From Oasisia sp. SBJ-2009 (lineage: Eukaryota; Annelida; Polychaeta; Sabellida; Siboglinidae): 64,000 bases of DNA. The notes beneath the pieces were generated by a model. The model had not been told where the DNA came from. It saw only the letters and a list, made by a program, of their open reading frames with translations, and searched no databases. The translations under genes were made by a program, and so were the position numbers. Of the stretch, positions 1 to 12,611 are shown in pieces (the stretch's first letter is position 1; every line of letters starts with the position of its first letter). The stretch lies in NCBI GenBank assembly GCA_964017155.1, contig OZ024856.1, positions 39,284,409-39,348,408 on the forward strand, read 5' to 3'.

Positions 1-3000
1 ATCTGGTGTTATGGTCATTTGGTCAGATGTGGTCATCGGCTGGACGTGGTCTTTACACTAGTCCAGCCCTGGTCCCAGGAGTTGACAGGTGCAGTGGTCA
101 TGGTGGCTGGGTGGCGAAGGTCTTCGTCCAGTGAGGTTTCATTGCCTTACTTGTCCACTTGGGTCTGAATCAGCCGTCTCGTCTCGTTGAGGTAAACACT
201 GTTGACACGCTGACATTTCGCAACAACTACTGCAGATTTAATGACATATTACATCCTAGTGGTTGCTGCCTCCCCTCGGATACGGTTACTGGGCACGGTG
301 TCTGGCGATTGGATTACTGACTGCGTCCACACGTGGCCATGATACGTGAACACAGTGGTGCTAATAATGGCCAAATATAGCGTGATCTTGATATCAAGTC
401 TTATCGGGTGTCAGTGAGACATGTCTTGAATTGTTCCATTAAATGTCTTCATGAACAACTTTGCCGAAATATGCTCATTTTATCGAGTTCAGAGAACCAA
501 ACAATATAGACGCTCTCATATTCACGGCTTGGCATTGTTTTTTGGTCACAGACGATCTACTGACCAGACATTGTAAGCACTTCTACAGTGGACAAGTAGT
601 ATGCTGACATAGGAATTCCTGTGGGCGTATAAGTTATTATGGTCTATATCAGGTTGCCTGACAGTACATTTTACTTGCTCTGGGCTGTTGGGTAACTGTT
701 GATGTCAGTAATAACAACATAGCACTTATTTTGAAATCTAAGTAATTTTGATGTGTTGAATTTGGACAAACCTTGCTGGTTTGAGAAAATCCCTTACCAT
801 CACAGTCATGAAAAACACATGAAACATCCATTGACATTCGTCTTCATGTGAGTCTGTTTTAGCGATTGATTTTCTCACTTAGTTACGCCTGCTTTACGTG
901 TATTCTTTATTACTGAATACATCATGGGCGGGGGCTCTTGTTACAAAAGCACCGCACCGATATCAACATCATCCGATAAATCCATCAGTGCACAAGTAAT
1001 TCCAGAGGATAAATGACAAATCTACACATGTAAACAGTCTCTGTAATTGAAGCAGCATCCCCAGATTGAATCATAATCAAACCACTTGGCACCAAGCTCT
1101 TGCCCAGTCCTGGGTCAGTTCCCTCTTCGTTGGCAGATCGCTGGATCCCACCCAGGCACTTGGTTATTATTTCCGTGACACACGAATTTTAAAATCAACG
1201 ACCTTTCTTCCTGTCTGTGATGTGATGTTATTTCGCAATACACACAAAGAAATTTAAAAACCTTGTGTGTGTGTGTGAGTCATGTTGGATGCGTTATATA
1301 ACATTAACAGCTGTGAGAGTTCACAGTGACCCAAGCCTTGATGTCTACTGGCCCAGGGGAGGCAGGGGATTTTTAAGTTACTGGCCTAGAGTTTGTGTTG
1401 ATAAATGCAGTCAGTGAAAATGAAATCACACATTTGAGCAGTACCTGTAGATATTTTTACAGGTAGTTTTGTTTTTGGGGGGGGCTTGAAATTTGAGTTG
1501 TCATATCAGAAGTATTTGTTGGTTTTAATTGTGCCTAAGGCTCAATGCTAAGGATGTAAGATGTATTACCACAGTTATTTGTATGTAATAACATTACTAA
1601 CATAATAAAGTTGGAATGCCAATAGATGTCACGACACGTCACGTCACGTCATATCACTTTACATTTGGCAATATAATCTACAGTTAATGCATTGATGTGT
1701 CACAATGCTGTCCCAGAATCCTAGGTTTTATTCCATCATGATTCATCAGTGTTAGAGGATCCACCTAAATGGTCTGTTGCAACGCTATCAAAAACATTTG
1801 AAAGTGTAACAAACTGCCTAGATGTCTTTCCTTATGTGGAGTATTCACTAGCATCAATTTATCTCAGACTTGAGATGAGATAGCATGTATACCATCTCTA
1901 GGTAACGTGTAACATGACCCCTTATTGAGTGAATAATTAATTCCCTCGGCCAGTTTGCCAATCATGCCAGTGGACACAAAATAAATATGAGTTTGGCAGT
2001 GCACATTCATCATCGCAAGTGCACTACTGAATTTTAGACGCGGTTGTTTAGAACAGGATAGAAGAAAACAAACATAGCTTTAAATTTGAAATATAAAATT
2101 ATGCATTAGGGTTATTCTGTTTTTTATGATGTTTGGGTTAAAAAAACATAATGGTTATCATTTGGATTGAAAACAGGGCCAGTCGGGCCAGTGAAGTATG
2201 AAGATGGGTGGCCTTAACTGGCGGCACAGCAACTTCAAAACAGGCAAGTGTTAATGTCAAGGCCTGATGCAGATAGTCTCACTCTACCTTTGCCGAACTG
2301 AAATAGCCCAAGTAAGACGTGTAGTTAGGGCTGGACCCAGCTGTGAGCTGAACTTAAGCTGCTAAATCCGTGATTACCCCTGGTAGCTCACGTGGAGCCA
2401 GAGGAAATGAAGCCTTTACAAGAGTGTTTGATCGCCCACCTTCCACGCAAGAGTACAGAATGTCTCGCCCATTTATTACCACATCTAATCCACAAAACAT
2501 CATGTCGCACGGACTGGTCACACATGCACATAATAATTAATAAATGCATGTAATAATTTTTAAATGGACAGAATTGTTATTGAAGAAAATACAGTGTCTA
2601 TGAAATGACTGAGTCTAATTTTTAAACCACCAAGAATGTAAACGATTTATAGAATTGTCAATAAATCGAAGTGTTGATGAAGGACAATTTTGTTGAGTGT
2701 TCAGCGTCTGTTATGTCCTAGCTGTATCTAATAAGGAGGCAGCACATACCTGTAGGTGGTACATGTAATTTCATTCCGGTTCACGTCATAACTGATCTGG
2801 CGGTGGCGCTGAGAAAGCCTACGGGGCCTAGCCATGTTGACCCGTGCCGCAGAATGATGACCAGTAGCCATGTTGACCACTGACGCAATATAATGACCAG
2901 TAGATGCTTCAGTTGTATATAATTTGGAAGATTAGTAAGACAGGAAACTAACACCTACTTTTGTTGATTTTAATGTATTTTCTGTTATTCCCGTGTGACA

Positions 3001-5467
3001 TTATGATGATCAAACAGATGTGTTTATGGTGTGATAGAATACCACTAAAAAATTAAGTGTTTTTCGGCCTGGTTATACAGTAGCGCCATGTAGTATTTGC
3101 CTGTCATAAACACCAGTACATTCACCCTCGTGAAATGAGTAAGCATTTTTATCTAGACCAGTTCCAGGAGTTGTTATCGGGTCACAAATATTGTTTACCG
3201 ATTTCAAAGCCGATTTAATACGTTTTGTCAACCAGACCTGTGACCAGATGTGGGTGATATGTAAAAAGGCGCCTGTGAGAAGTAAGGTAATAATATAGTA
3301 TAATGCTGCCAGGGTGCAGTGTAAGCTTGATTTATCTCCAGTCTGGGGTTTGGTTTAGGGTCTGTTTAGATGACTTGCCCTTCTGACTGTCGTCGGTTTG
3401 ACCTTGTGGTGACACTGTCGTGGGTTTGGAGACAGCTGGGGTCATAAATCACTGATGACAAGAACACCCCAGACAGTTGTGTACCCCAGCAAACACATAT
3501 CATAGTTACATAAGGACATGGATATGGATTAGGTAGAGATGGCTCAGTGAAAAATTTCAACTCCAGTTTTGTGTCGTGCAAGGAACATGTGTTTAGTGGC
3601 GTAATAGGTTATCGACCGGTGGCTGGGGTTCAGAAATTAGGGTCGTTAACAGGGGATAAAAAAGTGTGCTAGCAGTTTACCCTGGGGGTGTTTTGTTTCG
3701 ATGTGGCGCGGTGGTCTAATGGAGTCTTTCAATTCCTTTCACAGGGATGGTGTCTGGACTAAACATAGAACTTTATTTACTTCCATGAGAAACTTATTCA
3801 CTTTCATTTTTCTCATTATGTGTGGTATGGTAGAAGACAGCCACATGGAAGGTTTTGAATAGAACCAAGGTCCAACATATGCGCATTGAGGGGGATTACT
3901 GAAACTGGAAAGATGGGTTTATAAAGTGTTGAAGGAACCCGGTTGAGATGTGGAAGTCCTTGTGAAGCGAGAGCTTAGAGCCGTGTAATCTACTAATATG
4001 GCCTCGTGTTATCTGTGGTGGAGAATAGGAATGTTGCAACAGTAGCTAAGTGTGCCGTCACATTTCCCGCGAGCTCACGTAATCGAACAAACAACTGTTT
4101 TTAGACCCGACTGAATTATCGCATGGTTCCGTTTTCTGCCAGTGTCTGTCTCAAATCAGCAGCAGAGGCACGTATGTGGCGCGGCGGCGCGGTGCAATGC
4201 GGTGCAACTTGGCATTTACCAACGCCAGACACCGAGTCAAAGGCCTTACTTTGTTACGAATGAACAATCGGTCTTACAGTTTTTTTACAGATGCCGGGGA
4301 AGCGCATAATTCCCTTTTCACAGCGATCTAATCAAAGGAAGTGTGTGATTCCCCCACGGAGTGATTTACTAAATACAAGCACATTATTCTCTGTCGGGAG
4401 TTACGTAACACGTGTGGCTTCGTAAGATTTGTCTCACTTTGTGTCAGTATCGTCTAATTAATTGGCATTAGTCGGGCGTTCTAAAGGAGAAGCCATGTAG
4501 ACGTGTGTCCATCTGTCCAGGGTTGACCATAGTGGACTGTTGTGTTGGTGACGCAATGACCATTGGTCTGGTCCTCCATGTAGCACTTGTAGAATCGTGC
4601 CCAGGGCCTTGGGTAGACGGCCAGTGGTCCAGAAGCCCCCCAGTTCACAAGGACCATTCTCGAAATTGTGGCCCACCGGTCTCACCTGAAGTTAGGCACT
4701 AATTGGGTCCCAATTACACAGTGATTAAGTGGAAGATGCTCCAGCGGTGAGTCGCCAGGAAACTCACCTTCCTAGGACTGGCCTTGGGTTCTAGGAACTG
4801 CTTCTAGGACAGTCTTAACTAAGTGCAGACTGGCCTGGTTAAGACCTACAGGGCCGTGAGGACACATGGTGAGGATGTCATTGCATGGCCTCGCGCAACA
4901 ATACCTCATTGGATAGGATGTACATCAATAATTACTGTGTGTGCTTAATCCAAAACGACTCTTGTCTAACGATGATTTTATACAAGAGTGACGGTAGTGT
5001 AGCTTGTAAAGACAAACAGGGGGAACAGAAATAGGGGTTAGGGTGATGGGAAGGAAGGGAGGGAGTGGGAGAGAAGTAAGTCACCACATGTGACACCAGT
5101 ACGTGAACAAGGCCCGTAGATGACGGGTCGAAACATCGTACTCGTCTTCGACAATTCTGCTCCAAAGTAAGTTCAATTATACTACAATAAACCATTCTTG
5201 GAGCCATGAACAATGTATTCAATATCACCAGGGTATGGAGTATTTTTCACAGAAATCTGATAGAAGTATTTCAGTTAGATTATTTGCACTCCGCAGCCTG
5301 TCCAGTAATACAGAATTAAACTGTTGTTGACGGCCAGGAAATATGTCTGGAAAATGCATTAGGCCCTGGAAGGAAGTCAATGTTTAGCTGAGAGCCAGAG
5401 ATGTCTGAGAGAGAAGGAAGGAAGGAATGACTCCACTTATTTGTTATAACCATCCAACTTGTCTCAC

Positions 5468-5495
5468 GGTCACTATGACCAGGTCACTGTGACCT
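5468..5495. promoter_or_regulatory. Two abutting perfect estrogen response element palindromes
   Basis: GGTCACTATGACC (5468-5480) is followed without spacing by AGGTCACTGTGACCT (5481-5495). Both match the GGTCA-N3-TGACC consensus exactly. Steroid receptors and ERRs with the EACKA P-box bind this palindrome. A perfect 13-mer core is expected about 0.06 times by chance in 64 kb, so two side by side are notable. They sit in the intron of copy 1, which suggests an autoregulatory enhancer. Binding itself is inferred. Confidence 0.6.
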
Positions 5496-7848
5496 CTCCC
5501 AAGGAACTGATGTACATGCACTTGATGTACCCATAACTCATCTGTCCAGGAGATACAGTCGTTGTTATCAGTGTTTGTGTGTTTCTCTATTCCGCTGACA
5601 TTTTCCCTGGCCTGCCTGCCGCTGAGCCGAGCGTTTGTAGGTTGGTATTTGCAGGAGTTAGCCGTAAGAAAAACGTCCGTCAGCGGGTCCGTATATTTAT
5701 CGATCACAACCGCCGGATCGGTTCTGGCATTTGCAACTCAGACCCGTGCCAAGAATTGATTTTTTCATGACTGCCTCGTTTTTAGACGTCAATGGCAGGA
5801 ACTGGTGCTAAATCAGACGAGACGCGGCCTATTGCGTGTCTGTCCGCCTACATAGGGTCTGGCGGACATTACCGCATGACTCTTTCAGCTCTAGACACGC
5901 AATTCGTGCTCGGGAATTTGAAGAAAACTGGACAACACATCTGTCAGATTTACTACGGTAGTAACGCCGTTAAGAAGGGATCAGTCAGTTTCTCAGGTGT
6001 AAATGGATTTCAGACTGAAACAAAATCATATCACGCATAAATTGTCAACCACAATTAGTAGCAGTGAGAGAATTGTGCTGACCGAATGGATGTTGACGGA
6101 GGAAAATATATACAAATGACTAATAGAATTAAATTGTGATGGTGTAAAAGTTATATAAATTGTAACATTTTGAAATGTTTCATTGCGTAGATAATATAAA
6201 TCGTGGTTAAATGTTAGTCATCCACAGTGCCATCATCCCCGGTACGTCACCATCACATGTTCATATCGTTGACGTAATGAGCAGGGTTTAGATAGTCGTG
6301 TTCTCAAATTTAACTGTCTTCCTGGTGTGTGTTTTCCGTTGCCTGTGCCACCAGTGCGTGGGTTCTGCCAGGCTCCAGCCAGCACCCATCTGTCAGAGGC
6401 TGGCATCTACTGCAGCACCCAGTGCCACGTTTCATAATTTGATGTTCGAATGCGGAAGCGCGTGCCTCTGTGGTATTTACTAATGCGGGTGGGTGTTTAC
6501 CACGCCGTCATTTGCGTGCTCCGTGTTTGCATCAAGTCACTTTATGTGCGCCCGATAAAGATTGCACCGCACCAAGGGGCCGGGGATAGAGTTGGACAGT
6601 CCGTGGTCACTGATGCGGAGTCTGCCTGTTGCCATTTGCATCCTCTGCCAGGCCTGGCAGTGTTTATGGTGGCTATGTAGCGGCGCAGGCGAAATGTCAC
6701 GCTGTACTTGTGCTGTTCATTTGTGTTTTACTGCGGCTGTCGGCTCTGGGGTTGTGTTTTTGGTCGTGATCATTCACACACAGCTGTAGGTAGTCCGTGT
6801 GTTGTTATAGGGTCTGTGCGTCCACTCTGGTGTTGTGGCTGGAGTTGACCACTGTTCCAGCTGTCAGTCTGACCGGTGGGTGGACAGCTGGACCTCTGGC
6901 TTGATGGTGCAGGTTAATTGACCAGGAGGATGTCGTTCATCATCTCTAGGTGGGTCAGTCTCGCACCAGGAGTGATCATCTGTGCCTCTCTCGGCCCACT
7001 CTTCCATAACTTGTGTGAGAACCAGCATAAATAGTGTGAAATGGCCCCGTGGTATGTGCTGATGTTGTGTGTAATGTACTGCTGTTGTCGTGGAAGGTTT
7101 CAGGCTGCGTAGATATTCATAAAGCAGTTGTAATCACTCACAGACAGTCACAGTTAACACTGGCATCTTGTGTTATTCCCTCCTCAACTTGTGAGTGTAT
7201 TTATAGGTGTTATTGTAAGTAGCAGACCTTTACAGGACCAACCTTCGTTACTATGGCTCCCCAAATAGGGATAGTTAATATATATTGGGTCTCTGTATAA
7301 ATCACCAGTACCGTCTCTAATGTACACCGTACAATGCATCTGTATCAATCTTTCCGACGCGTCTCGGGAGCATTAGAAGCATCGAGGGAATATCTCCTTC
7401 ATTTCCTCACCAACAGTGGAAGATTATCTTGTCCTGTAATAAACACAGATGTTACTGCTGATTCGAGACCATCTGTGACACCTACAGATCTGAACATTCA
7501 CTGGCATCACATGCAATCCATCACTCACACAGTCAGGCGCAGGTGCTCGATTGATTCTCACACTTTTTTATTTATTTCTGAAACTGGCTCGAAGACGTGA
7601 CTAAACATGCAGCAGGAAGTTAGGGTGTTTGGACAAGTGGCCGGCTGTGAAGGCGCTCGGAGAAATTCCGAGGAATGCACTTGCAGCTGACCACAATAAG
7701 ATGTCCATCGCCATAACCTGACGAAATAGTAACCAATAGAAATTGCGTTATGCAGATTGTTTGAATTTCTGTGAGGACTTATTTAGTGTTGAGTGAGTAG
7801 AAATGGTGTAGTTGTTCAGCTGGTATCAGAGCTGTCAAATTATGACAG

Positions 7849-9924
7849 ATGTCAGTCCGTGTTTTTCTGCTTATAGAGGTGTCATTTTATAGAGGTGTCA
7901 TATATCTCAACTATTACAACAATTCTGGTTCTCTTTTATCCGGCATTGACGTACCACATGCTGCTCTAAGTTGTACCAATCCTAACTGCCATGATGTAGC
8001 CCATCAGCTGCTCTTGTGCAAATTTTATAATGATATCATACATTCTCTTACGGATGCTTCCGATGTCATTCCTACTAAAACGTATAACACATCCCGAAAA
8101 TTCAATGTTCCTGGTTGGAACGACCTAGTCAGGGACTCTCATCAAGCTGCCAGAGAAACTTTTCTCATCTGGCGGTCTGCTGGGAGTCCGAGACATGGTT
8201 CTTTGTATGACTTAATGAAAATTAAACGTGCCCAGTTTAAACGCAACAAAAGACATTGCGAAAAAAATGCTGAATCTCTTAAAGCGGAGCGACTAGCTTC
8301 CAATCTGAGCAGCCATGATTTAAAAAACTTTTGGAAGGGCATCAAACAAGCAAACAATGCCAGGTTACCTAACCCCAGTAATGTTGGAGGTGCCTGTGGT
8401 GCTGAAAACGTCAGAAATATGTGGCTTCAACATTACCAATCACTGCTTAACTCTGTACCCGAGTCTACTGTTCACATTCATAAGATTGACATGTATTGTA
8501 GCAATATTCAACTTAGCGACAATATGGTTGTTAAAGTTAAAGAACTACAAGAATTAATAATTGCTATGCCTGTTGGTAAAGCCTGTGGCTATGACCATAT
8601 CAGTAATGAACATTTTAAGTATGCTAACGAAAAACTACATATTCTTATGTCTTTGTTGTATAGCAGTCTGTTAATACATGGTTTTTTACCTGATACTATG
8701 ATGACAACAATCATAGCTCCTATCATTAAAAATAAATCTGGTGATTTGTCAGACAATAATAACTATAGACCCATTGCCCTTGCCACAGTAGCTAGCAAAC
8801 TATTTGAATCATTAATATTATCCAGGGCTATCCCATTTCTCATTACATGTGACAATCAATTTGGATTTAAAAAGCATCACTCTACTGAGATGCTCATATT
8901 TCTGTTAAAAGAACTTTTTCGAAACTATATTGCTAATGGGTCTTCTATGTATGTTACTATGTTGGATGCCTCCAAAGCCTTCGACAAAGTTAACCACAGC
9001 AAGCTATTTGGTAAATTAATTGATCGTGGCTGTCCAGCTTTTATTGTACGCATTCTATACCACTGGTACGGTACCCAACAATTTACCATCAGATGGTGTC
9101 AGGGATTTTCTAGCTTTTTTACTGTTTCCAATGGTGTTAAACCGGGTGGAATCCTTTCCCCCCATCTTTTCAATGTGTACATGGACGACTTAAGCGTTAA
9201 TCTAAACAAATTATATATTGGTTGTCTTTATGCTGGCACCTTAATCAACCACTTGATGTATGCTGATGACCTCTGTATTTTTTCTCCCAGTGTTGCTGGT
9301 TTGAGAAAACTTACTGATTGTTGTGCCAAGTATGGCGAATTGTTCAATATTACTTATAATGCCAAGAAGTCCTTTTGTATGGTTATTGACAACCAATCCC
9401 AGGACAGGAAACATTTTCATTGTATCCATCTCGATAACCATCCATTACCTTATACTACAAAATGTAAATATCTTGGTCATATAATCAACAATAACCTGAC
9501 TGATGATGACGACATTGCCAGACAAAAAAGATGCCTTTATGCCCAAGCCAATGTATTAGCTCGAAAATTTTGTCTTTGTAATATTTCTACCAAAATTATT
9601 TTATTTCAAGCATACTGTGCTCCTATGTATACTTCTAGTCTTTGGTGCACATTCAAAAAATATAGCCTCAAAAGCATTACTGTCGCATACAATAATAGCC
9701 TCAGAATTTTACTAAACTTACCCCCAAGATGTAGTGCAAGTTTTATGTTTGCCACCAACTATATTAAATCCTTCAATGAACGCATTCGTTCATCAATATT
9801 CAGTCTTTTATGTCGTCTTCATCAGTCAGATAATATCCTTTTTATTAATTACCTTCATACCGACATTCATTTTAAGAGCCATTTGTACTCATACTGGAGG
9901 TCTTTATTGTACACATGTCATTAG
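7849..9924 (+). CDS. LINE reverse transcriptase ORF (5'-truncated, C-terminal part of ORF2)
   Basis: A 691-residue open frame encodes a non-LTR retrotransposon reverse transcriptase. Visible landmarks are the NYRPIALATVASKLFE block near residue 304, FGFKKHHST, the catalytic DASKAFDKV block near residue 373, GVKPGGILSPHLFNVYMDDL, and the YADD active site at residues 471-474. After the fingers/palm comes the thumb and a C-terminal region that ends at 9924. The N-terminus (from about residue 20) resembles the linker that follows the endonuclease, and no AP endonuclease domain is present, so the element is 5'-truncated, as is usual for target-primed integration. The first methionine probably lies in flanking DNA. 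The frame has no stops or frameshifts, so insertion was recent. The family is CR1/L2/jockey-like; the exact clade is not determined. Confidence 0.9.
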   Translation: MSVRVFLLIEVSFYRGVIYLNYYNNSGSLLSGIDVPHAALSCTNPNCHDVAHQLLLCKFYNDIIHSLTDASDVIPTKTYNTSRKFNVPGWNDLVRDSHQAARETFLIWRSAGSPRHGSLYDLMKIKRAQFKRNKRHCEKNAESLKAERLASNLSSHDLKNFWKGIKQANNARLPNPSNVGGACGAENVRNMWLQHYQSLLNSVPESTVHIHKIDMYCSNIQLSDNMVVKVKELQELIIAMPVGKACGYDHISNEHFKYANEKLHILMSLLYSSLLIHGFLPDTMMTTIIAPIIKNKSGDLSDNNNYRPIALATVASKLFESLILSRAIPFLITCDNQFGFKKHHSTEMLIFLLKELFRNYIANGSSMYVTMLDASKAFDKVNHSKLFGKLIDRGCPAFIVRILYHWYGTQQFTIRWCQGFSSFFTVSNGVKPGGILSPHLFNVYMDDLSVNLNKLYIGCLYAGTLINHLMYADDLCIFSPSVAGLRKLTDCCAKYGELFNITYNAKKSFCMVIDNQSQDRKHFHCIHLDNHPLPYTTKCKYLGHIINNNLTDDDDIARQKRCLYAQANVLARKFCLCNISTKIILFQAYCAPMYTSSLWCTFKKYSLKSITVAYNNSLRILLNLPPRCSASFMFATNYIKSFNERIRSSIFSLLCRLHQSDNILFINYLHTDIHFKSHLYSYWRSLLYTCH

Positions 9925-10155
9925 TATTGTATTTATTTTTTAATCATTTTTTATTTTATTTTATATTTATTTTTACAACTTATTTAATTCATTTCCTCAT
10001 ATATTTAGACATAACTTTTTAAATTTTACACTTATATTTTTACGTTGATCTCATTGCTTTGATTGTATTATATGTATTGTACTTTTCTTTTTTTTTAATT
10101 GTATTTTATGTATACATATATGGACGTCTTGTCTGAAATAAACCTTATTATTGGT
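7905..10155 (+). mobile_element. 5'-truncated non-LTR retrotransposon (LINE, CR1/L2/jockey-like)
   Basis: The element comprises the reverse-transcriptase frame and an AT-rich 3'UTR of about 220 bp that ends near an AATAAA at 10137-10142. The 5' boundary is approximate: coding similarity to the post-endonuclease linker begins about 7905. It lies in the sense orientation inside the first large intron of ERR copy 1. No target-site duplication could be assigned by eye. Codon use is AT-rich compared with the receptor exons, as expected for an insertion. Confidence 0.85.
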
Positions 10156-11109
10156 GATGCAATCCAGGCGAATAAGTGTCTGACTTTGGCAAAAATTAAG
10201 GGGTGTCGTGTTAGAGATTGGATTGTGGGAAAACGAGGCATTAGAATTTCACGAATTTTATACAGCACATGTGTGAATGAAGACTAATTAATGTCTGAAA
10301 ATGTGAATGCCGTAGTAGAAGAAACCTGGCCGGCAGTGAAGGAAATGTTACAATGGCCGCCTGTGGGGAACACAGATGTTGCCCTGCGTCCGCTGGTGGC
10401 GTAATGAGTATTGTGTGACTTAGGTAATGGCTGTTACACATGGCACTGGCAATGATTGAGAATCTAATAGGCTTCTGTCTGCTTGGGTTTCTAATCAGCA
10501 CGAATAGTCGTGGCGCATTTTTATGATTGCTAATTGTTACCTGGCACAGGTAAAGGTAGCGGTTTATTGTGTGTGTGTGCGGTGATTGTGAGACATTAAG
10601 TGGACACAATGTATTAGTCCCGTTGGTTGGTCTTGATGACAAACCGCGGCTTTGTAAGCGTGTATTGGCCTGTTGTAGGAGGGTCATGTAGTCAGGTGGA
10701 TTACTTTAGGTCAATCTAGAAGAGACAAATACATTTCTAGTTGTTGTATTGGTTCTGTAAGTCAGTCGTATCAGGAGTACGAATAATGTAATGTTCAACT
10801 TTGCTGGAATAAATGTTATTTTTTATTATTAAAATGCTAATCATCCGGGTAACAGGGAGTATAATAATATGTTCATGGACTGTTAGAGTGACGTTATTAT
10901 AATAAACTGTATGAGAAAGCAACATTTAGGTCGGGCTGTGAGACAAACTGAGATATGAAGACTGCACAGATGGCAGCATCTAAGTGGGCTTCCTTATTTA
11001 ATTAAGACTAGGAGGGAGGGTGGTAAGGGACGGAAGGGAGGGTTTACATCAAACACCTGGTGTTGCAAAGCTGTTGTCTGTTGCAAGGCGAGTGTTGAGG
11101 GTGGTTGCT

Positions 11110-11163
11110 AGGGGGTTACTGGTGGTTACTGGTGGTTACTGGTGGTTACTGGTGGCTACTCTG
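11110..11163. repeat. Decamer tandem repeat (GGTTACTGGT)n
   Basis: About five copies of a 10-bp unit lie directly before the CT microsatellite. Confidence 0.85.
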
Positions 11164-11177
11164 GCTGGTGTGTGCCT

Positions 11178-11178
<1 letters not shown>

Positions 11179-11255
<77 letters not shown>
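11179..11255. repeat. (CT)n microsatellite
   Basis: An uninterrupted CT dinucleotide run of 77 bp. The Leu/Ser ORFs it produces are artefacts. Confidence 0.98.
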
Positions 11256-11257
<2 letters not shown>

Positions 11258-12102
11258 GTATCTGAGAGCTCAGTCAGACACTGTAGCCACCTCCTGTGGA
11301 TTGTCTAATGGGATTATGATGATCCTCCGGCTTCAAAGTGTGACTGCGGATGGAAGACGAGGCGGGCGGCTCATCACACACCACACCACGACTTAGCAGA
11401 CTTAGGTGGACGGGAGACGTGTTTACAGGGCTGAGCACACAGAAAGATGTTCTATCATTCTCTCCCAGGATCACGTGTGGAGTGGGGCAACATCACATGG
11501 TTCATTGTACCCTCACAACGACACATGATTATCGTCAGTTCTCCCCTTCCCATGGCTCTACATTGGACATCTCCATTCACGATCTCGCCATATTCATTTG
11601 TTTTTTGGCCTCTTGTGACTGATCAAATTATGTCAACTGTAATACCCAGTCGTGGTGTTGACTTCTGCGTCACTGACAATATGTTTTATGGGTGTAATCG
11701 GCTTTGGTGAGTCTTGCTAATACAACCTACAGTGACTGTGGTAGACACACATGTAATCACTGGCCACTGCATCTGCCTGGTCAAATGGTGACGCCACACA
11801 CATATTGCTGTCGACGCTAAATTAAAGATTATAGCTAAATCAGCGTCGCCGCCTGTGACATGACCGACTTGTGTGTGCATTATGGCTGACCACGACTGAC
11901 CACGTCCAAGCGTCTGACCTCGGCGGAAACCTCAACAAAGCTGGACCATTTCGTCGGGATCAATAGACGGAATGGGCCGGTTAATGTATGTGCTGTTTCT
12001 GAGTGCTTCTTTATTGCTACTGGTTGTCAACATCACCACTCATGTTTGCACCATTAATTCCTTATGTTGACCAGTCACATGTCCAGCCAGTTATAGGTCT
12101 GG

Positions 12103-12611
12103 AGTGTCCACTATGCAGAACTGTCCACTATGTCGGACTGTCCACTAGGCTAGACTGTCCACTAGGCCAGAATATCCACTAGGCCAGAATGTCCACTAGG
12201 CCATAGACTGTCCACTAGGCCAGACTGTCCACTAGGCCATAGACTGTCCACTAGGCCATAGACTGTCCACTAGGCCATAGACTGTCCACTAGGCCATAGA
12301 CTGTCCACTAGGCCAGATTGTCCACTAGGCCATAGACTGTCCACTAGGCCATAGACTGTCCACTAGGCCATAGACTGTCCACTAGGCCATAGACTGTCCA
12401 CTAGGCTATAGACTGTCCACTAGGCCAGATTGTCCACTAGGCCATAGACTGTCCACTAGGCCATAGACTGTCCATTAGGCCAGATTGTCCACTAGGCCAT
12501 AGACTGTCCACTAGGCTATAGACTGTCCACTAGGCTATAGACTGTCCACTAGGCTATAGACTGTCCACTAGGCTATAGACTGTCCACTAGGCTATAGACT
12601 GTCCACTAGGC
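12103..12611. repeat. 19-bp minisatellite (TGTCCACTAGGCCATAGAC)n
   Basis: About 27 tandem units of roughly 19 bp, with shorter 17-bp variants (ending in CAGAT or CAGAC) and a later CTAGGCTATAG subtype clustered at the 3' end. Each unit carries CCACTAGG. It is intronic in copy 1, and no function is evident. Confidence 0.95.

Noticed and set aside
5792..6040. 82-codon ORF starting MAGTGAKSDETRPIACLSAY
   Set aside because: It has no recognisable family, no splice or promoter context, and a length common by chance.
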